Below, one piece after another: positions 23,651 through 38,600 of a stretch of 64,000 nucleotides of DNA. Positions within the stretch are counted from its first letter, which is position 1, and every line of letters begins with the position of its first letter. Source of the DNA: Anastatus disparis (lineage: Eukaryota > Arthropoda > Insecta > Hymenoptera > Eupelmidae); the NCBI GenBank assembly GCA_017163975.1, contig JAFFSR010000220.1, positions 16,076,001 to 16,140,000 of the forward strand. Reading direction: 5' to 3'. The notes beneath the pieces were generated by a model. The model searched no databases. It saw nothing but the letters and a program-made list of their open reading frames with translations, and was not told the DNA's origin. The translations under genes were made by a program, and so were the position numbers.

Positions 23651-26600
23651 GTAAGTCTTTTATAGAAGAAGCTTTTTTCTCCGTCTCCTTTTTCATGGCA
23701 TATACGAAAGTCGATCTTTTACCTGTTTCTTCTTTTTTTTTTTGCTTTTTTTAAATTTTTTTTTCTCCATCTTGTGCTTGCACGTTTTACGAGCGTAGAA
23801 AGATTTTTCTGCGAATAGTTCTTTCCTTACTCTGCTTTAGTTTACTTATTTTTTTAAACGAAATGTACAACGAGTAAGCAGAGTAGACTGAATTGACCGG
23901 AAGAACTAAAAAAAAGTGCATCGTACCGGTAGCTTTAACTTCACGCTGAACGAATTTTTCGAGCGGATCATGTCGAGCAGAACATGTTTTGCGGATTTAC
24001 GATGAGATGATTAATGTTTTTTTTTATTTCTGGTTTAGTTCCGTTTTTTTATTGTGACAACGGACAGTTTGAAATTCTTTTTTGAGTAGAAAAATATTAT
24101 TAATAAAAGTTAATTTTTTATTAATTTTTATTTTTCGTAAAAATTCCGTTATAAAATATAAACTAGAGATTTTTGTGAATATATTACCAGGTATTGTAGA
24201 ATAAGAAATAAAAATTGTCCGATAAATCAACCTAAAAAAGTAAAAAGACATGATTATTATATGACATAAAAATTAATTGCTACTTTCTTAAAATAGTGAG
24301 CTGATAATGTCTTGTTCCTGGTATAAAATAATCTAAACCAATCTATATTCCGGTTATAAGGCGTCTAAATAAATCAGGAAGTAAGAGCAAACCTGCTAAT
24401 TTTTCCACTTATGTTCTTTTAGCAAATGTCTTTTTTTAAATTCTTATCACTGTATATTTCACCGGCTAAACAAGCTTGCTGAAAATTTTTAATTGCGTCC
24501 TTTTTTCACGTGTAGATCTTACTTTCTAATTAAATTAAATTCCTCATTAACTACATTTTTTAGTGTTACAAAAATTATTGAAATTTACATAAAGCGGTTA
24601 AGCTTCTATGAATTTATATGGTAAAATCTTAAAATTTATTATAATTGTAAATTGAAAATATTTGGAACATGAACCACTTACCAGCACAGATAAAATCGTT
24701 TAGAATTAAACAAATTTAACTATCAATTAACATATGAAAAATCAGTGCGCAACAGTAAATTTTGAATTAAAACGAAAAATTAAAGAAAAACTCATGTATA
24801 TTAATTCTAAAACAAACAAGCAAACGACTGCTAATTAATGAAATACAACATCCAAAGTTCTCGCGATTATTGAATAAAACAGCATTACAAAATGTTAATT
24901 GAGATCTAAATAGAGCGAAGATTACTCAAAATTAATTTGAATATACAAATAGAAAAGCCATTGAGCATTCTGAAAAAGGCGTGAATAAATTGTTGAAAAT
25001 TAAAACGCTGAAATTTATTCAATGAAGAAACCGTTTTAATTATTTATTTAACTGTCTTTACAAATATTCATTCCAAAACAACCTAATTGCCATTTAGAAT
25101 TACTAAATTGTACATAAAGGAATGGACGTTTAATCATTTTTTTTAAAATGTAGGTCAGATCATTGTTTCTTTAAAACTTAAGCAACAGCCGATATTTATT
25201 ACTAATGAATTTCAATATTGTCGCAATGGATTTTTAATGGAAAATAGAAGTTTAATTGTTAAATTTATGATTGGATGTAAAATATTTTTTGCCAAACAAA
25301 AAATTATAATACAGATGCATAACGGCCTTTAATTCCGTTTATTGAAATATTTATGATGATAATTTTTATTATTGAAACACTTGTAAACCTTAGAAATGAA
25401 ATTACGTGTCTGGATAAATAAATTTCTAATGTGAAACGTCTGATCGTGTGATCGAACTCTAAGGATTTTTCTCGATGCATTTACGCGTTACGTTATGAGT
25501 GTACATATGCAAATTTCATTTGGTTGACCACAGAGTCCGAGACTCAAAACGTATCATATAAACAAAACTAGCATGTAAATGCATTGCAAAATATGGCATT
25601 AAAAAAACATACTTTTATAAATCGTGGTAACGAAAATTACATAAGCCAATCCAACATTTAAACAAGACTTATTTGAGTTTACCAAGCTATCATTTGAAAA
25701 ACTAAAAAAATAAGTATATCAAAAGTTGAAAATTATTATGTAAAATGCAAAGGGGGTAGAAAATTGCAAATATTTGTTCTTGTATGAAAATTATCTTGCG
25801 AAATTATTTATTTTTCCTTCGCATAAAGTATAGCTGATTTTATTTTTAAGAAAAGTCCAGAGACACTTTCACGTTTATATGATGGTGATTATTAGGAAGT
25901 GTTTACTAATTTCCTGCAATTGGCTTATTTTAGAAAAGTTTTTAACTTACATAATACTAAGCTTACCTTATCGTGTTTCTATTTCACAATTTTTATTGGC
26001 TCGCTCTGGCTGAAAAAAAAAAAATAGAAAAATACTACTTAATTATGCAATTTTTATTTAATTTACAAAAATTTAACAAAAAAATAAACATGGCATCTCG
26101 GTAAAAGTAGTCCGTAAACTTACAAGTTGCGCTTAAACGTGAGAAAATAGATGTGACTCCTTGGTGTCATTAAATTAATTAATTGTACAATAAAGCAAAT
26201 AAATTGGTTTGCATTATTTTCTAATTGTCGTATATTCAAAAGGGAAAAAATCCAAACGAAAATTAAAGTGTTTGTATTGCATAACTTTAATCACGCGTCT
26301 TTAAAGGATAATAATTCACAGTTCCTTTTTTTTTTAATTTTTCGTGTAAAAACATGAAAACATGAAATGGAACGTTGCATGGTAATAGTGAAAAAAAAAG
26401 TTAATTTGCAACGTTCCTTAATTACTAAAGACGTTAAGAAGGGAAGGCCCAGCTCATTAACGATTGCTCAACTTATTTCATGATTTTTTTTTTCTCGTTG
26501 TATTTTTAACTTGTGTTTACAACAACGGCGAACAGCATCAGATTCGAATCGGAAAGCTCAACAAAAAGGTTTTACAATGTTGAATATTGGAATGCGTGAT

Positions 26601-29600
26601 ATATGAATGCATTAAAAAAAATGTTGTAAAAAGATTATAAAATTCTTGTATAAAGTACGAGTATATTAGTTGAAAATAAGTTATTTATATTAAATTTTTC
26701 CATGATGAAATTAAAATTCTTTTCATAAATACATTCTTAATAATGTTGATATTATTATGAAAAAATATTTTAAATATCCAATATTTAATTTATTATTTAT
26801 GATGAAAATTTCCATCTGATATTAACTAACAACCGTGTGCTTTTAGCGAAATATCAACAAAAAATAGTAAAATAATAAATATTTTTCAAGCGAAGCAAAA
26901 TTTAAAGTTCAGTAAAATGTTTTCAAAAAATTTGAATTTAAAATAATAAAGATAAAATGTTTTATACGCTTGTAAAACCATCCAACTTCGGTACATTTTT
27001 AACAATTACAAAACTTTTTCAACGCAAAAAAAATACTTTTAACAAACGAACTGGCACGAAATAATATCGGATTTACTGAAAATTTACAAGCTGATATAAA
27101 ATATGAATAAAACAACTGGAAAAGATTAAAAAGATTAAAAAAAAAAAAAATTTCGTGGCAATAATGCAAGTTGCATCTGTTAAAAAAAAAAAGATCGAAA
27201 GATACTTTTTACAGTCTACTTTATTTCGTCGTTCATCTCGCAGTACTGGCGCCCACTGAGTTTTATTCTCTTGACATTTTGCGCAATCGCTGTAATAAAC
27301 ACACACATAAAAATAATTTTTGACCACGATGTATAGGACCCAATGGATATAATGAACATCTGATACTTAATCTTTGGAATTAAAAATTTATATCACAGTT
27401 TTTTCTTCTTTTTACGGATATTCTACTTGCGGCTCTGAAAATTAGTCTGATACATATAAATTATAAATTTTTTTCGTGTTAACATGATGGTTTATTTATT
27501 TGTTAATTTTTTCCGAGCTTGTTGTAAATTAATTTTGTTTATACTTTTTAGTGACATTATTAACTAATAAAAATAGAATAATGAAAATAAAATCAGAAAT
27601 TATAAATCTAAATGAAAAAATTTTTCACAGACGCCTCTATTTACTCTTTTAAGTGAATAATGTAAATTAAGATATTTAAATGAATTAAAATGAATATTAA
27701 CTTACAAAAACTGTTACTAAAATACCGACTGATTACTTTTTAATTGATCTATTCAAAAACTTTTAATTTTCATTGTATGCACATTGCATCAATTAAATAT
27801 CATTTTTCCCAGCAAGTTGCAATTCATTATTTTCAAATTTTCAAGTGAAAGTTGTTGTTGTCGTCTTTTTTTTCATCTGACAATTAATTAAAGTCGTATT
27901 ATAATTAAAGTCACAATCGTTCGCTGACCATTTTGAAATACCGTGATAAATTGAAGTTATTAAATCAATAAGTAATTTTAGAAAAAATTTACTCTTAACG
28001 TAACATCATTATGGTATTCCGCTTTTTTTTGTACTCATAATTAAGGGAAAAATTTATAGATAATTATAAAATTTCCTGCATACTTAAACATTCATATTAG
28101 TCATTATAGCCATAAAGTAGATTAATTTTGCAAGTAAAAAAATATTCCATAATTTACTAAGTGCATAAATTTTTTCTTAATCATAATTAAAATTCTATTA
28201 AATTTAACAAATTGGAAAAAAAATTGTCTTTTAAATTTTCTTTGACCGTTGACAAATTAAGTAAATCTAGAAATAATAAAAAGAATGCCCGTGCATACAA
28301 TTTTATACACCATCCAGACAGTTATAAGTTATCCATGTGTGTGTGCATATACAAAATACACGTCAATTAATTCCACAAGCAATATAACAAGAACTCGTCC
28401 AATTATAACGTCCTTCGCTGCTTTACCATATCTACAATTTGCAATTATATACGTTTGTATGCTCTGTGAAAATATTTGAGATAAAAAAGAGGAAAAAAAG
28501 AACACAAAGAGAGAAACGAGAATGTAAAATACGTGGTACCACAGGTGTTTTTAAATTAGTTTCTTCTTTGTGCTGTTGATGAAGAAGAAAAAAGGAAATA
28601 AAATATAAAAAAGAAATAAAAGAAATAAAAGAAATAAAGAAAACAAACGTAAAATAAGGAAGATACGTACGAGAGATATCACGGGAAATTCGCGCGGCTT
28701 ACAGACATACATTTACGCCTTTATGGTGTAAAAAAAAAGTTATTTTTCTCTCTTTTTAAACCATCTTTTTCCTTATATACCAGCACAAAATGGGGGTCAG
28801 TATGTGAGCAGCTTTACCTCTTATGTATATATAAAATTTTTTTATACACACATATACATATAGGTATGGTTAAGAGGTCGCTAACCTCGGAGATTCTTTC
28901 GTCCTCGAAGCTTTCTTCTTTCTTTTTTTTTTATTCATCTCAATTTTCTTCTTTTATTTTTTGTTATAAAGATGGGTATACCACCTTATACATATATACA
29001 AGTTTTGCGTCTGCGGTCGTAGACATTCAAGGCTGACTACGCGATGAAATTTCGCTTCGTTCGTTTTACTTTTTTTTTTTTTTATTCATCATCTTCTTCT
29101 CCTTCTTCTATCTTGTTGTTTTAAAGGGATTTTCTTCTCCGACTTTCTTTGTGTGCTTATATTACTTTCGCTTTAAAGTTGCGTTATATACACGTATACC
29201 TGCTTTGCATTGGCGTCTGATGTTCTTTAAGATAACACCTTTACTTTTTTTTTCTTCTTTCTTAAGAACTTTTTTTCTTTTTACGTCTTCTTATACACTT
29301 GGAAAGGAGAAAATGCGGATGCAAGAGCGTGAATTTCATCGGTTATTCCAGAGGACCTGAAAAAAATTGCGCAAAATAAGTTTATGCAATATTTGAAGGA
29401 TTTTTTTTTCATTTTTTCTTTAAGTATCTCGTGGTCGGTGATCGATGATTTATCGGTAAAAATTTACGTTTTAGTGAATCGTACTTTTAATTCTTTAACC
29501 AGAATACCCAGTGATTTATGATCTCCTTAAGTCGAACGGAAAAGATGACGTAGAATATAAATTTTAAGAGCAATGAAATATATATATAAACATATAGTTA

Positions 29601-32600
29601 AAAGTTTACTGTATATAGAAGGATTGACTTTCTTTTGTCAATGATTTACTATTCGTTTGAACTGCAAGGATTTTTTAAAAGTTTAAAAAAAGTATGTCTT
29701 TTTTTTCTTCTAAAAATTAAATTCATTGTTGTAATGGAATCGTTGCAATGGCAAATCCATAATCTGATTAATTATTTTTGCGTATCAGCGAGCGCGTTAA
29801 TAAAAATTGCGTGCATAATACCGAGTGTGATTCCAATAATCGGGCGGTGTTAAGCAATAATCGATTTAACAGCGCGTGTTAAAAGCCAAGACCATAATGA
29901 GCAATGAGCGGAGGAAAAAAATAGACGGCAGCAATTATTTGCATAACCACGATCAAATTGACAAAGATACGTCGAGCTATTTTTACCGAGAAAAGTAGTT
30001 TTGCTTTTACTTTTTTTTTGTCGTCCATGCGTTAAATATAAATTACCTTAATAAATACATAATTTTTTTAGTTGGAATTTCGCGTGTATATGTATTAATT
30101 ACATCGGCTTTGTTTATTGGAAATAAAAATATATTTTCCTAAGCAAATTCGTAACACTTTGCTATGTATTTTTACTTCAAAACACATACGATGTATCAAG
30201 TGCATACGAATAAGTGCCGGTGATAAAAAGATGTTAAATTTCTAATGATTATTTTTTGCGCGTAAAAACTTTTTATTGGCTTCTAAAATATAAAAACGTT
30301 ATATTTTTAAAGCAGAAAATGTGTTCCGTGGGAAAATCGCCTAAGAAAATCACCTATCTCTTTTTTTATTCTAATTTATCTATCGTTCCTAAGTAAATTA
30401 AGTTTAGGAAAAAAAAATTCTTTTTATTAATATGTAATTAATTTTTTTATCATTAAAATTATATTTCTGTTTGCTTTCTACCATTTTCCTGTGTACATAA
30501 ATTCAAATGAAAAATGTTGAAATATTTTAATTAATTTCTGATTTGAAATATAATATTAAGCATTGTTTTATTAATTATAAAAATTTAAAGTCTCTAAATA
30601 ACGAAACAATCAAATGATTATAAACTATAGTAATCACTGAAAGTACATTTTATTGTAACGGTACCCAAAGACATCGATATTCATTGTTTAAGTATCACAT
30701 AACATTGAATTCTTTTTTTTTTTTCACTCTCGTTAAATAAAATGAATAATTTCCGCATTGTCATTACTTTCTCCTTTAAAAAAAAGAAAAGAGAAGAGGA
30801 GGACAAAATTATCGAGTCAAATTGAAAAATTTAAATCTCACGGCTAAGGAATATTTAGAGAGTATAAAACTTGAAATTGATTAGCTTCGAAATTGAAAAG
30901 AAAGAATAAAAAAAAAAAAGAAACAAAACAACAAAAGAATCTTTAGCTCGTCCGTCCGCTCGTTCAGTTCAAAACATCAAGCGTATAATTATATGCTCGC
31001 AAGTCAACTTCCGACACCTTCATTGAGAAAAGTCTTGTATACAGTAAAAATAATCTTTAGCTTCTTATCGTTAATCATTTTTATATATTCTTCAAGTAGC
31101 CGGAGTGCGAATTCTCTACGGTTCTGATAAATGTTGCGTAAACGCGTATGGGTAATAAAAAAAATGAATGAATGAATGTGTAATTACATAGTATTTCTTT
31201 CTCTCTTTTTTTAATGTTCCACGATTGTGATTATCTTTGATATACAAAGACTTTTTTTTAACGCGCCGGCGCCTTTTTGTTTGATCATCGATTAGAAATT
31301 CTTTGAATTTAGCTTTTTTTTTTTATTATTTTCCTTTCTTTTTTTTCATGCTCGAAGGAGATTAGATTTTGTGTGTTAATAATAAGAATGACTTGATGAG
31401 TTTTCTTCGTGCATGAAATTCTTTGGCATTATAAGAATTAGTTTTTTTCAATTTTTCTTCAACTGATATACGTGACTTCTGTAAGGTCAGTTTTAGAAAT
31501 AAGAATAGCATTGGTAATTATAAGGATACGCTAAGTATATGGATTTTGTGATACGTAGTTCGTAATGCATATTCACATTTTTTAACATGCAAGCAAATGA
31601 TAAGTTTATTTTTCGATAAAATCATAAAAATTTATTATTTCATATATTTATAAAATAATTTAACAAATTTATAAGAAAAATTTTAAATAATGCCTTTCTA
31701 AATATTGCAACGAAAAATATATATATAAAAATCACTATAATTTTTCAGAGAAAGTGATCGACTTTTAAAGCCTGGGAAACAAACTATTATTACGATATTT
31801 ATAAAAACGTCAAATAAATATATTGATGCTTTAATTACGAAAATATAGTAATTTAGATAAATATTTTATCGAACATAATAGATCGTTTTCTCCGTGCTAG
31901 AAAAAAAAAAGCTAACGAAGCTAATACAGATATAAGCGTAAAAGGAATTTTTCATTTACAAAGGCTCGAGACTTCAGTGTACACATACTTTAATTTGATT
32001 GATGTTCCACTTACGGTCAACGTTACAAAAAATCAAAGAAGGAGGAAGAAAAAAAATGTAGCACGCGCTTTATTATGTTCATTGGATGCTTATATTATAT
32101 GAATTTGTTAAGTATATACTGTAAGGTATACGTATAACGATACGTGCATTATTTTAATGGCTTGATAATATTCAATTTTTATCAGGAGCTATTATTTTAA
32201 AAGGATATTAATTAGGCTTGAATTAATATTCACTTTGTAGATGAAACTTTCGCGTATTTGTTTAATTTCATCTTAATGATTACCAAGTTTTACGATTATC
32301 TTTATTTTTCACTTCGAATTTCACTTGAAATACAAAGTATGCCTTGAAAATATGTTAAATATTTGAAAAAAAAAATCAAGAGTTCACGAACATAAAGATA
32401 AGTGCAAATTACAAAAACACTTGTGTTTTCACTTTCTCAAAAGTACAGACAAACGAAATATTCCTTCTTTCTTTCTCTTAACCATTAGCTTAACGTAATT
32501 CATGAAATTATCATACATTATATTATTCTTCTCAAGTCAAGTGAAAATAAGTGTATCATTATCTCTTACAAATTTAACAGTTCTAAGCGTCTTTTTGCGT

Positions 32601-35600
32601 GTATATATTAAACAAAATATTAATAAGAATAATAATATGTAATCTCGTTTGACTCTGCTTCAATAAGCATATTAAAGGCCTGAGCGGTACGAAAAATTTC
32701 TCTTTCTTTTCTACAATGTTATAACCCGATAACTAGATCAAAAATACCGAAAGAAAAAGTGAAACCTTTTTTTTCTTTATTTAAAAAAAAAAAACCTTCT
32801 GAAAGCATTAAAACGAGTTCTCCTTGTAAACAAGATATCATAAAACCTTTTGGTGTACGGTGAACATTGTTATATGCCCAGCTTTGAACCTGATTTTTCC
32901 AACGTGTATATAATATGATCTCGTGTATGGGCATCAACGCTACCGACAAAAGAGAAACAGAAAAAGTTAAGAAAAGAAAGGCTTTCATACAAGTGACGTT
33001 GTAATATAATAAAAATGTGTCGTATGGTTTAAAAAGGTCACTGACACAGACGTGAAAGATGGATGGTTTATTTAAGAAAACTTTTATGCTACGTTTTTTT
33101 ATTTGACTATATATAATATATATTCTTTATTATTTCGTTAATGATGTTGATCTGAAAGAAAAATTACTAGATCACGCCTAAAATTTTTGTCAAGAATGAT
33201 TAATCTCTTTTTTTAGCTTTGTAAATTTAGAATAGTTTTTTAAAGTATCATTTAATTGAGAATTTCAACAGTACTAAAAGTAATGTTTGAATAATTCATG
33301 GCAAAATTAAATTCAGCACAAATTCATATTTTACACGTGATCGATTATGATTTAGGCTAAAAAATACTTTATTGATTTTGAAACTGCACGGCACGAGACA
33401 TTATTCCAATTGACAATATGTATGCGATATTTCAGTCGTTTAAATATTCGGGATATGTTAATTTTGTTTCAGTTGCCAACGTTACCCTTTCGTTTCAGTT
33501 TCGTAAAATAACAAAATTATACAATTTAATATACGAAGAGATAAATATTTATAGTTGTGCATTGATGGGGAGGAGATTTAAAAAAAGAAAAGTTAAATGA
33601 GTAATGAAAATTTAAACTAATTAAATGCACATTTAAAAAAAAAAACATGAAATTTAATGCAAAACTAGAAGCTTGCTTCAAGTCTGTACATGAAAATTAA
33701 TAATTTTATCGCAATTCTACTGTACAATTGCATGAAATTTAAAGTAAAAATAAAAATTTCATAAATGTATTGGAAACAAAATTCAATTTAAAAAAAATAA
33801 ATTGAAGGAAATTAATACTGATAATAACAAGTTTTTTTTTCTAATATTTAACGTCACTGTATTTATACTGCCATTACGATGTTAATTAGCGATGCGACGG
33901 AGATCGTCAGTCTGTTTGTGAACAAAGCACGTGTAACGTACAGTGGTGCTTGTATCAATCGGCTTCCGAGAGCGGGATTCGAACTCAGACCATCGAGATT
34001 ACAAATCCATCGCGCTACCGATTGAGCCACTGACGACCTACAAAATTAATCAATTTCTTTATAACGATAATTATACTGATGATTGTAATGAACAAATAAT
34101 TTATTAATGGAATAAATTAAATATTTCATGTTTAATTTAATAAATTTAGCAGCAATAATTAAACAATATTTAAATGTACATGTAATGATTTTAAATAATA
34201 AATTAAGTTTCATTTAATTTGAATTATATTTACTTGTGTATCGTAAATTATTTGTCGAACTGATTGGATTTTATTATCCATTTTAATTATTTAAAATTAG
34301 ATTTATGTAAATCCATCCAAGACTTTTTATTTGAAAATATACTACAAGTACGTTAGTTTAACCAAATATAAATTATTTTGTTGGAAACCATTTACAAATG
34401 ATGTTTGTAAATAAATATTTATAAAATTTATATTTTTATTTAATCAAAAAATTAATCTTCAAGACTGTAAATAATGTAATCAAATTTTTTTATGTTATTA
34501 AAAAAATCAAATAATTTAATTTCGAATCTTTAAGAATTAGAAAACAGATGTATACAGAATAATAATTTTTTTCAATTAAAAAAGGTTTAAAATTAAAAGT
34601 AGATAGCAAATTTTAAAAAAATGTAATAAAGTATTTAAATTTAGCAAAGGAAATGCCGTTGATTATGAAATTCGACAATATATTTAGTCAATTAGATTAA
34701 ATACTTCCACATATATCCATGCATACATCCGCATTAAAAAGAAGATTACCATTAATTCATTTAGTTTAGGGGCACATGCACATGCATTACATTTCATTAA
34801 AGTGCGGAAGGTATGTTTATACACTATACGCTCGCACGTATTACGCAAGTCCTTAATACCGCTTCCTTCTTCAAGTCGTTTGTTTTTATGTATGTGTATA
34901 AGTGCGCGTACGTGTGCACGCGTTATTTTCTATCCTATAAAAGTATTATACATCATGATGCCTTGATTCACGCGTAATTACAACCGAAAAAAAGGAGGAA
35001 GAGAAGAAACGTATACTAAAAAGTGATCATCGGCTTGTTTCTTTTTTTTTTCTTTTTAATTGTATCTCTTTCTCTCGTTTCACTGTTTTGTGCTGCTGCA
35101 ATTTTCATTTCTTCCTTCTTCTTCTCTTTCTCCTCTCGCGTCTAATCGTAAATAACTTTGAAAATTAACGAGCATCACCTTAAAACCAGTCAAGTTCCTT
35201 GGCAACATCATTTGTCTTGTCTTGTTTCTTGGCTTTTTTTTTATGCGTGCGGTGTGTAGTTGTCTTTTATTCTGACAAAGCGCGTCGTTATGTGCACAAC
35301 AATGATAATAATAGAGGAGATGGAATTTTTATTAACAATTGTTTAATTCAAGTTAAATAAATGGTTTTTTATTTTTTTTTCACGCTAAGCATAATGAGTT
35401 AATAAAAAAAATAGAGAAATAAAATTTTTTGCCAAGTGAAACATTTTTATGAAATGTGAAATTCACGTTTTGTTGCCTTTTCTTTGATAAAATAATCCAG
35501 TAGTACAGGAAAAGTGTTCGCTTTTTATTAAATAAAATTTTCATATTTACATAAATGTATTCAATCAGTAAGATTAAAATAAATATGCTTTTTGTCTAAT

Positions 35601-38600
35601 ACAGTTAATTCATCATTGGAATATTAGTAATCCATTGTTATCCAATGCCGGCAAACATTATTTATTTGAAAACTGAAACTAATTCACCGATAGATAAAGA
35701 ATCCTGCGCATTGATACTACTATATCGGTAGCTTATCGAACAAGCTTATAAACACAACATATTATCTAATTTGTCAACATGAAGTGAATTTCTTGACAAT
35801 ATTACGATAGTACATTTAGGATTTGAAGGTTCATTAATTTATCGGATTTTAAGTATATACCTTTTTCACAATTCATGCAATACGTTGAAACAATTGTTTT
35901 TAAAAAGATGAAAATCATGAATTGATTTTGATATCTAAGAGTAAAAACACGTATTTTTGAGTATTTTTTAACATATAAATGTACAAGTGTGAAATCTACT
36001 TGAAATTCTAGAAAGTATTGCTGTAAAACATTTTTTTTACGGACACGCATGAAGAAATCTAAATTGAATTTATCAGCAAATGAATATAAATCAATAGGTG
36101 AAACAAATTTATGATTAATTTTCAACTATCTTTTCCTTGCAAATAATTGAGCCTCTACATGAAGACTAATTGGTACGAAGAATATAAGGATTGTCATTTT
36201 CATCTGTAGACTGCTTTTTTTATTGTAGGGTTAAATCTGTTTTAGAAGCAATTAAAATTTAATGGATTACTTAATTATAATATTTGTTTCTAATATGATT
36301 GAATTAATGTGTATTCGATAACCTGTGAGAAAATACTATTGATATATTAATGGAAATGAAAAAGAATTATTGATTAATTTTTTGTGATTCTAAAACTGCG
36401 GAAAGTTCAAATAAGAATTAGTAATATTATAATTCCAATTTTTAATATATATATTGAAAAAAATATATTTTATAATTATAATCTTCGTATAGCAATCAAA
36501 TTTCAAGATAAAAGTCCAACATTACAACCATATCATAAGTTTTTCTACTTTTCGTAAAGTGAATTATTAAGAGGTCGTCAGTGGCTTAGTCGGTAGAGCG
36601 TTAGATTCACAATCTCGAGGATCCGAGTTCGAATCCCAGTCTCGACTAATTTATACATGCACCACTGTATGTGATATATGTGCTTTGTTTAGAAACACAC
36701 TGAGAAACCTCCATCGCTAATAAGCGTCGTATTGACATACATGAATGCAGCGACGTAAAATATTTAAAAAAAAAAAAACTTCTTCAAATACCGTGGATTT
36801 TTTTTCGATGGATTATTTACTTTTTCTTCTACTATTTTATAATAAAATGTGGAAATTTACTTACAAATCGTTGTATAATAAATAGGAATTTAATATATTC
36901 GCAATTGTCTGATGAATGTATGTGGGTAAAGTTAAACGCTTTGTTAGCGAAATTTTCTTGGTTAGTTATGTATTCTATCATATCTGATGTATTATACTGA
37001 GATTGTATAGTGCAGCAGATAAATAAATTTATATAATTTCATTTAATTATCTGTTAATCAGAATAAATAAAAGTTACGTGTTGAATTTAAAAAAGAATTT
37101 TCTTCCATCAAGATGCCTAACGCTTTTATGATTTATGTTTTACTATTGGTATTATATTAATTTTAAAAAAATGGAATAACCTAAATATTTTAATTTCAAT
37201 AAACACTTATTCTTAAGAAGAGAAAAAATTTTAAATGAATGAAGTTTTAATAAAAAGTCAATGATAAAAAATAAATAATTGAAAAATTTTATTTTCTGCT
37301 TATGACAAGCTATATTTTCTTTTATTTATGAAGTTTATAATAAAATATATTTAAATGAAATATGGTTTACTAAAATATAGTCTTGAAAATAATACAACAA
37401 ATGTAACTAATAAATTTAAAGCTACTTTTACAAGTAGAGACAAAAAAATTTTTTTTTTCACTAATAAAAAAAAGGAAAAGTATTTGAAACAATTTAAAAC
37501 TTTCTGAAATGCATATCTTCCCAGCATGAAATGTTATTGCAAACAGAAAAATGAATAGCAGAACATAACGCAAGATTGATTGATAGCTCGTCACACGTTA
37601 TGCTTTTAAAATTGTTACGAGAGAAGGTAAAAAATGTCTTTTCTCTTTTGTTGTTTCTTTTTTTCCAGCAGCATTTTGCATTGTTCCTTTATTAACGGAT
37701 GAGTATTATACGAGTATAGAGAGAGAGAGAAAAAAAAGAAGAACGAACGAAACATCGACCACCCAAGGATGGTACTTAAATTTTACAACACATTCATGGT
37801 TATTATTTTTTTTTTCCATTTTTTTTCTCCTTTTCTGCTTTGCTTTCTTAACGTCGAAGAAAAGTTTTGAAACAACATGCTTCGTTTTCGTTGTCATTAC
37901 TCATTTTTGGGCTTATTACTTACGTTCATTTAAGGTTATTACGTCCTTAACCTTTTGCGGTCGGTTGAGCGTTGAAAATTGCTTGGATTAATTATTAAAA
38001 TAATTGTTTGTTGTTAAGAAATATGATTTAATGAGATGAGAAAATAACATTCATTATTTCGTTGTACTTCTTAGGAAGTTTATATCCTTTTATTTTATTG
38101 TAGATTAAGTTATTAATTAATTGAATAAAAATTTTTTCTTTATTTTTGATCGTGTTTGATTTTTTATAGATTTTTATGAAATTCAGCACATTTATTAATT
38201 AAATATTGAAGATTTCAAACTTGACCATATATTTATTTAATTATTCCAATTGAAAGTTTCAGTTTCACTAAATAATCAAAGTCACATTAGTAATTTAAAT
38301 TCTTGAAAATAATTTTCAAAAGACAATCGATCGAAATTCATATAAGACCTACTTTTAAAGATTAAATTATTCTATTAGACGGAAATAAAATTTCATTGCT
38401 AAATGTTAAAGAATTTCACTTTTCTAAATTTGTAAATTTATATCTTGTGTTATCGTGGGTGTGATTCAAAACTTCTTTTTTTCTAAAGATTTCAGATTGT
38501 AAACTATTTATAAATTGAAATTGAAATTTATAAAATTATTCCAAATGATAAGTTCTAAAATTATTAATTAACATCAACATAATTTCGAGTTAATTCAGAT

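Noticed and set aside
35802..36125. 107-codon minus-strand open frame in intron 1
   Set aside because: No recognisable motif, and its composition matches random AT-rich DNA.
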